Positions 23,701-32,700 of a stretch of 64,000 nucleotides of DNA are shown piece after piece. The DNA comes from Ovis canadensis (lineage: Eukaryota; Chordata; Mammalia; Artiodactyla; Bovidae), in assembly GCF_042477335.2 (NCBI RefSeq), contig NC_091247.1, positions 38,553,501 to 38,617,500 of the forward strand, read 5' to 3'. The notes beneath the pieces are model-generated. The model was given only the letters and a program-made list of their open reading frames with translations. It searched no databases and was not told the DNA's origin. Within the stretch, counting starts at the first letter, position 1. Every line of letters starts with the position of its first letter. The position numbers and the translations under genes were made by a program.

Positions 23701-26700
23701 GTGTTAAAAGGAGCTTTTTCCCTAGTTAACAAGGTTAGAAGAAAATACTTTCTGCCGAAAGGATAAAAAGGTTATGTTTCTATCATTTTTACATAATAGT
23801 AATTATGGTACCAGTTACCTTCTATATCAATATTCTGGTCAGGAATCTCCAATTCAATGGTATTCATGCTGGATTCTTTCCAAGAACCACTGAACATACT
23901 AGAAAAGTAGCCAGACTTAACAAAATGAAAAAGAAATTATGATAAAGAAACTATTAGGCTTATCAAAATACTATGTTTTTAATTAAAGAAAACTAAATTT
24001 TCATATTACTATCTGAACTGAATTCCTATGTTACTACTTGAACCAACTAAGCTTTTCACTCAGTGGAACAATTTCTGAGTATATTAGATATATATGTTCT
24101 CCTTTTCAATAGTATTCCAAATTCAAGCATAGAAATTATATATTTAAGTATCTCATAAACATATGACAGCATATAAGATGGACACAAAATAATACACTAA
24201 GGAAGAGAGAAAAGAAACTAAAAACTGTTGAGTCCTTATTCTATTCTTTTCCCCTAACTTTTTCCATTTTTGTCAACAGAAGGCATTAAAATAAGTACCT
24301 CTCTGGAATGACAGAAACATACTCCTAGGCTGGTATGACAATGAAAACTCAAAATCTGTTTCCTAGACCAAACTTAAGTTTTCACTAACAATATTAACAG
24401 TGTATCTCTTACATAATGAGACTTTCCATCAGACAGGACAAATACTCATGCAAAAGACTACTGTAAAATACAATGAGAAAGAACAAAACTTAAAAGAATT
24501 TGAGTTAAGTGACTACCTTTGCTACTCAAAGAGAAAAATAAAATACTTACTTGACATAAATATATTTTGTGTAAGCTCCACTCTTCTCCTAGAGCACAAA
24601 TCTTAATGTCACTGTTTTCACCATTTAAAAATAATGTTTGATAAATATATTTGGATGTACTCTTCAGTTTTTTCCTGTTAAAAGAAACGCAAACATTATG
24701 TATGTGTAATACAGAATATTTTACTTATTTTGCATGTAACTCTAAACACTCCTTTTGCTCAATTTCTATTAAATAGAACCAATCTGCCCACGGTGTAAAA
24801 AGATAGAGATATTATATATTCAAATGTGCTTATGTATGGAAGGGCACATAAAAAACTAATAATAGTGGTTATCTCTGGAATACTCTATTCCCAAGAGGGG
24901 CAACAGTGGATAGAGAGGGGTGGAGTGGGAGGGAGACCTTTCACTATACACTTTTTTGCAATTTTTGATTTTTGAATTAAGTCAATTACCTATTCAATAA
25001 AGATAAGTCAGCATGGTGATTTTGCTTATTTCCTTGTTTAGAAATCAGCACTATGGACAATGTCAATATAGCTGCAACATAGTTCTGCAACTACAAAATA
25101 AAGAACAAGACCTACACAAGTATTTAAATAGTAATTTACATGTGATCTTACTTTAGTACCAAACAACTTTTTTTTAATGTAATTTATTTTTATTTTTGGC
25201 TGTGCTTGGTCTTCGCTGTTGTGCGGGCTTTTCTTTAGCTGCGGCAAGCGGGGGCTCCTTTCTAGTTACAGCGTGCGAGTTTCTTACTGTGGTGTCTGCT
25301 CATTGTGGACAATGGACTCCGGGACACGCGGGCTTCAGTAGGTGCAGCTCTGGGGCTCTAGAGCATAGATTCAGTTGCTGAGGCGCATGGGCTTAGCTAC
25401 TCTGTGGCGTGTGGAATCTTTCCAGACCAGGGATGGAACCCATGTCTCCTGAATTGGCAGGTGGATTCTTTATCTAAGCCACCAGGGAAGCCCCTAAACT
25501 ATTCTTAAACTCCTTAAAATGTGTTCTTCCCTAAATTAGACAAATGGTTTACAGCCTCAGACCAAAGATTTTCAAAACTATGCTGAAGGGAGAAGTGTGT
25601 CTTAGGGTTTACAAAGGAGAGTGAGGAGTGAATTCTGGGTATCCCATCTAATCTCAACCAGAACTGCATCACATATTATTATGCATCTGTAAATATCCTG
25701 GATTTGGGCCTAAGATTTAAAGGAAGAACTATGTAATTTTTGTTTTGACAATCTGTGATCAAGATAGTCCAACCAGTAGGTGAGGAAACCCCTAGGCAGA
25801 GGCTGATCAATATTTTTTATACTCCTGGCCAATCCTGACAGCTTTCCTAGTAAAACTTTTAAATGTAAACAAAGAAAAAAACCATTAATCATTGATTAAT
25901 GAAAAATGTAAAATTAATGATTTTTATTAAATGTAAAAAAAAATCAGTAATCATTCTGACAGCGTCTTATATGTGTGTATTGAATACCTCTTCCCAACAG
26001 ACAATAAAAATAGCACATGCTTTGGTGATAGACACTGAGTCCCAGCTCTAGAGCAGCTCAGTTACCTTACATGTGAAAAAAAGGTATAAATATTCACTTC
26101 ACTGGGTTACTGTAAGAGATAAATAAGACAAGTAGTCTAGTGCAGAAAGGAATAAACCCACAACAGGAAAAAGGTGAGGTTGGGTTTATCACGTGATGAG
26201 AGAATTCCATGGATCTGGAAGTCAGAAAACAAACTGGAATGGTAACGAGCAGTGAAAGCCACAGCCCAAAATGTATCAGGATCTAGAATGGAGGCTGAAG
26301 CCCTTCAGAACGGTGGGGCTGGGAGGATGAGATCTCAAGAGAAAAAGAAGGCTGAAGTGAGGCAGAAAATGGGGAAACGTGTTCCCCTAGTGACCTCCAC
26401 CACTATGAACACAGAGTACAGATAACTCTTGCAAACAGAATGCAAGGTTTTTCTAGAAAGAATCAGAATATATTTATCAGGAAGAATTAAGACTCTGGTG
26501 TAGGTGTTGGGAGCCCCAGACAAAGCTATCTTCATCCTGGCATTTGAGCAATCTGTAACCTGTTACTTACCAACCTATTCATAATCCTGGTTCCCAAACT
26601 GTGTGCCAAAGCACCTGGAGCACCACAGCAAACTCAGGGAGGCATGTGAAAGATCCCAAACTTAAAGGAAATCACAGCAACATCATTCAGATACTATGTG

Positions 26701-29700
26701 ATCTACACTATTTACTTGTTTGAACCTGACTATTAAATATTTCTTTAGGGCCAGAGGTACCAAGAAAAACATTATTGAGACACGAAGGATACTGTGAACC
26801 AATAATGTTTGGGAATCTCTGTTCTAAAACAGAGCATGTCGCACCCATATACAATCATATACAACTTAGTAGACAGTCTTCCTACTCAAAGGGGAGGCTC
26901 AGTAGTAATAAATCTATTTATTCAACACACACACACACATAAACACACAGACACACAGACACACACACGCTACCCATTCTGAGGCAGACAACCAAGGATT
27001 TCCCAACATAAGCAAATTAGGAGTATTAAAGACTATTTTTAAAAAGAGAATTTGGCATCAGAGGAAATGTATAATTCAGGGAAAAGAGAACTTAAAAAAA
27101 AAAATCCCAACACTCTAATTATAACTAGCACACCTACAGAGTTGAGATTTTTTATTGTTATTCAGTTGCTCAGTCAAGTCCAACTCTTTGAAACCCAAGG
27201 ACTGTAGCATGCCAGGCTTCCTTGTCCTTCATCATCTTCCAGAGCTTGCTCAAACTCATGTCCATCACATTGGTGATGCCATCCAACCATCTCGTCTTCT
27301 GTTAACACCTTCTCCTCCTGCCTTCAATCTTTCCCAGCAACAAGGTCTTTTCTAATGAGTCGGCTCTTTGCATCCGGTGGCCAAAGTACTGGAGCTTGTT
27401 TCAGTACCACAGTTCGAAAGCATCAGTTCTTTGGCACTCAGATTTCCTTATGGTCCAACTCTCACATCCATACATGACTACTGAAAAAACCATAGCTTTG
27501 ACTAGATGGACCTTTGTCGGCAAAGTAATGTCTCTGCTTTTTAATACAGGGTCTAGGTCTGTCATAGCTTTTCTTCCAAGGAACAAGTATCTTTTAGTTT
27601 CATGCTGCAGACACCATCTGCCGTGATTTTGGAGCCCAAGAAAATACAGTTTGTCACTGTGTCTATTGTTTCCCCATCTATTTGCTATGACAGTTGAAAT
27701 TATTACATTTATAAAATAGGATGCTATGATAAAAGATGACTCAGAAGAAGAGGGAGAAAAGAGCTCTTAGGACCAAAAACACAGTTGCTGAAATTAAAAG
27801 AAAAAAAAGACAAAGTTAAGGAAAATTTCCTGGAACATAAAGCAAAAAAGACCTAGAAAGAAAAAAAAGAGAAAGAGGTACAGTCCAAGAGATTCAAAAT
27901 CCACTTAAGAGGGGTCCAAGAAAGAAAAAACAAAGATAACAGAAGAAGGGAATTATAGAAGAAAGCTTCCCCCAGGCAGTCTTTAGACTGTAAGGATCCA
28001 CCAAGCACCAAGGCCATTCAAAGACCTATACTTAAGTACCTTCTAAATTCCAAAGTACCGAAGAAAAAATTCCAAAAGCACCAGAGAGAAAAAAAAAGAC
28101 ACCTAAAAAGAAAAGAGAATTAGACCAGTATCATATTTCTCATCAATATGGTAGGCTAGAAGACAATGAATTAATATAATCAGATATAAAAAGTTATTTC
28201 AGATTAGACTTCTACACGGAGTCAAAAGATGACTAAACTGAGAGACTAAATTTACAACTGGGTAAGCACAACATCTGCTGGATCATTGAAAAAGCACGAG
28301 AGTTCCAGAAAAATATCTATTTCTGCTATATTGACTATGCCAAAGCCTTTGACTGTGTGGATCACAATAAACTGGAAAATTCTGAAAGAGATGGGAATAC
28401 CAGACCACCTGACCTCCCTCTTGAGAAATCTGTATGCAGGTCAGGAAGCAACAGTTAGAACTGGACATGGAACAAAAATACTGGTTCCAAATAGGAAAAG
28501 GAGTACGTCAAGGCTATATATGGTCACCCTGCTTATTTAACTTCTATGCAGAGTACATCATGAGGAACGCTGGGCTGGAAGAAGCACAAGCTGGAATCAA
28601 GATTGCAGGGAGAAATATCAATAACCTCAGATATGCAGACGACACCACCCTTATGGCAGAAAGTGAAGAGGAACTCAAAAGCCTCTTGATGAAAGTGAAA
28701 GAGGAGAGTGAAAAAGTTGGCTTAAAGCTCAACATTCAGAAAACGAAGATCATGGCATCCGGTCCCATCACTTCATGGGAAATAGATGGGGAAACAATGG
28801 AAACAGTGTCAGACTTTATTTTTTGGGGCTCCAAAATCACTGCAGATGGTGATTGCAGCCATGAAATTAAAAGACACTTACTCCCTGGAAGGAAAGTTAT
28901 GACCAACCTAGATAGTATATTCAAAAGCAGAGATATTACTTTGCCAACAAAGGTCCGTCTAGCCAAGGCTATGGTTTTTTCAGTGGTCGCGTATGGATGT
29001 GAGAGTTGGACTGTAAAGAAGGCTGAGCGCCGAAGAATTGATGCTTTTGAACTGCGGTGTTGGGAGAAAACTCTTGAGAGTCCCTTGGACTGCAAGGAGA
29101 TCCAACCAGTCCATTCTAAAGGAGACCAGTCCTGGGTGTTCTTTGGAAGGACTGATGCTAAAGCTGAAACTCCGATAACTCTGGCCACCTCATGCGAAGA
29201 GTTGACTCATTGGAAAAGACTCAGATGCTGGAAGGGATTGAGGGCAGGAGGAGAAGGGGATGACAGAGAATGAGACGGCTGGATGGCATCACCGACTCAA
29301 TGGACATGAATTTGAGTGAACTGTGGGAGTTGGTGATGGACAGGGAGGCCTGCTGCTGCTGCTGCTGCTAAGTCGCTTCAGTCGTGTATGACTCTGTGCG
29401 ACCCCATAGATGGCAGCCCACCAGGCTCCCCCGTCCCTGGGATTCTCAAGGCAAGAACACTGAAGTGGGTTGCCATTTCCTTCTCCAAGGCCTGGCGTGC
29501 TGCAATTCATGGGGTTGCAAAGAGTCAGGCACGACTGAGCGACTGAACTGAACTGAAGCACAAATTACCTTCGTTAGCAATTTTCTTAGGAAAATATACT
29601 TGAGGATGTAGTTCCCTCAGAAGAGTTCAGAAAAGACACAGGCTACAGAAAACAGGATCTAATCCTACAGACGGGGTCAATGTCTGTCCCAAGAGAAGTG

Positions 29701-32700
29701 TTGACCTATAGGACAATGAATCCAGATTGGAACAAGAGGATGAAGGGACCTGGGAGGGAGGCTTGGGTTTAAATAAGACGGGCTCCATGCAAGTGTGTTT
29801 GGAACGAGAAAAATCTGAAGACAGGATGAAGGAATTTTATTCTTTTGTCCAATGGGTGGAAGCCAGTCAGAGAAGTCTAAGAAAATAAAAAAGCAACACA
29901 CACACAAAGAAACAGTATTGTTCTAATAAGCTACAAATGAAAACAGGGTTCGAATTTAAACACTTAGTGGAATGTAAAAAAAAGAAAAAAGATTCAATTT
30001 AATTATGAGGTTAGAAGATTTCTCCCAAGAGAAAAACAAGTGGTTGTGACTTTGGACCCAGGAAGTACGATTTATAATCCTAGCACACTACTTGACTCTG
30101 CAGTGAACAACGTTTACACAGCTCTAACAACAAATAACTGTTCACTAGATTTCAATTTTGAGACACTCTATGGACAAGAAACTAAAGATGTGGTTGCAGA
30201 ACAGGTGAGTTTTAAGTCTTGTTAATATAAAACATGTGCTTGACAAAAGGTATTAGGTAGAAAGTGGGCCTGGAGACCAAAGCTTTTCATGGAGTGGTGG
30301 CTGAGGCAGAAATGCACACGAGACAACCTCAGGAATCATATTAGTGACAACTCACAAAATTCCTGATCTTAAAATTTTCTTACACCCTTTGTCCACACTG
30401 AGCTGAATAAACAAGGCATCTTCTGTTGGTATGCTAGTATAACACACTAGATTCTGATATACACTTTCTAATAACGATTCACTTTATTCGATTTTCCATT
30501 CCACTCTACTCACGTAATTTGGGGGTCAGCATACTTTTTCTATAAAGGTCTAGATAGTAAATATTTTCAATTTTGTGAGCCAGACAGCCTTCAAGCTAGT
30601 TTTGTTGGCATGCCAGTGGGTGGTTTCTTGCTAGCCAGTCTCAGCCTTCCACATCTTAGCAATCTTTTCTACCATCTATAGGGCCACAACTCCTCTAACA
30701 GCTTGGAAAAGGTGGCCCTATCCCAAACTTGTTTCTTCCTTGGATAGTCTGTCTCAGCCCTAGAAGTAGTGACTGCTCCCTATGTTCTCTATTCTTGTAT
30801 TTTTCAGAGATCTCTTTACTTCAGTAATTTAATGGTTATATTAAACTTTCTCTACTCAAATTACTATTTAATTTCTTTCAAATGGACCCCGATATATATA
30901 TTTCTATGTGTGTGTGTTAGATGCTTGCTGCTAAGTCGCTTCAGTTGTGTCCGACTCTGTGCGACCCCATAGACGGAAGCCCACCAGGCTCCCTCGTCCC
31001 TGGGATTCTCCAGGCAAGAACACTGGAGTGGGTTGCCATTTCCTTCTCCAATGCATGAAAGTGAAAAGTGAAAGTGAAGTCACTCAGTCGTCTCCGACTC
31101 TTAGCGACCCCATGGACTGCAGCCTACCAGGCTCCTCTGTCCATGGGATTTTCCAGGCAAATCCTTAGATGCTTAGTCGTGTCCAATTCCTTTCAACTCT
31201 GTGGACTGTAGCCTGCCAGGCTTCTCTGTCCATGCAATTCTCAGGCAAGAATACTGGAGTGGGTAGCCATTCCCTTCTCCAGGGGATCTTCCTGACCCTG
31301 GGATAGAACCCAGGTCTCCTGCATCGCAGGCAGATTCTTTACATCTGAGCCATCAGGGAAGCCCCATATATTTTTACAGTGACATTAAATACAGTGGTCT
31401 AAATACTAATTAATTGAAAGGCAGAGAGTATCCTATCGGATTTTTTTTAAAACAAGATTCAACTAAATGCTGTCTACAAAATACTACTTTAAGACACAAG
31501 TTAAAGGGAATCAAAACAAACTGGTACTGGCTATAATAATGTGGATTCCCCAGTGACTCAGAGGTTAAAGCGTCTGCCCAGAATGCGGGAGACCGGGGTT
31601 TGATCCCTGGGTTGGGAAGATCCCCTGGAGAAGGAAATGGCAACCCACTCCAGTACTCTTGCCTGGAGAATCCCATGGAGGAAGGAGCCAGGTAGGCTAC
31701 TAGTCCATGGGGTCGCAAAGAGTCGGACATGACTGGGCGACTTCACTTCAAATGTCTTTATATTTTGTAAAGATAAGGGGAGCCAATTCATCAAGGAGAC
31801 ATAATATTTACTGACTGCTTCCATATCACGCACTGTGCATTGTATGCATTCTAACATCCGTCAAGTCCTACAAGTAAAGTATGAGCATCTCCATTTTAGT
31901 CAGGAAGAAATAAGGCTATTAAGTGCAAAATATAGACTAGAACTCAGAACCTGAGCTCTTAAAACTATACTACACTAATTCTCCAAAAAGGCAACTGAAC
32001 AGTTTGACAGTCGGGGTCCATTTTTGTAAATATAAACATAAAACTGTATGAAAAGATTTAGAAATCAAATTACTTACAGAGGTTATTATGATACTCTTAT
32101 TTTACATGTACTGTGTAGCATAAAATTTTACTCTTTTGAAGTTTCCCTTAAAAAATTACATCTATGTGACCCAATGATGGCCTTAAAAAAAGGTAGCAAC
32201 GAGACTGTTTGTGAAAATATATTCAACTTACAAACTACATTTTAGTTCCCAAGTAAATACTCCGTTTTTCAACTCTTCTAAAAAAAAGGTTAAGCAAGCT
32301 GCCTTACACATATCCACGGCCAACGACTTTGAGTGCTAGAGACTCTAAAAAGACTCTGCTGCTATAACAAATGTACACACTACTGATAAATTTCACCTTT
32401 ACAGTTAAAAAGAGCTCCTGTATGTAACCATTTCCCTTCCGCTGTGGGACAACAGGGGTGCCCATTTCAGGGCCTGAATGTACGTGTCTCTTACTATTCA
32501 AGGCAGCCGTATGCAAAACAACTTAATTCTACTTCCACCCACTCAAGAGAGGACCAAGGTGTATTACGGAAGGCCGGCTGGCTGGCCCTGTCTAAGGTTT
32601 AACGAGGCGCAAGCCTTGGCTTGGCGTTTCTCAGTCTCATCTTGGGGCGGTAGCACCACCCTGGCGGCGTCTGCGGTTTACAAGCCAGACCACGGGGCGT

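Larger units (their letters stand above)
22183..23818 (-). other. GMCL1: GMCL1 intron 3
   Basis: Holds a BOV-A2 trimer (22326-22730), a decayed Bov-tA (22998-23160) and a MIR-like piece near 23,325-23,460. The rest is unique-looking. Confidence 0.7.
28272..29555 (+). mobile_element. BovB LINE, 5' truncated, with nested SINE
   Basis: Begins in the RT domain ([24 protein letters not shown]) and ends at the gactgaactgaactg tail. The 8-base repeat aagcacaa flanks it at 28264-28271 and 29556-29563. A Bov-A unit interrupts the 3' end at 29353-29487. Antisense to GMCL1 in intron 1. Confidence 0.92.
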
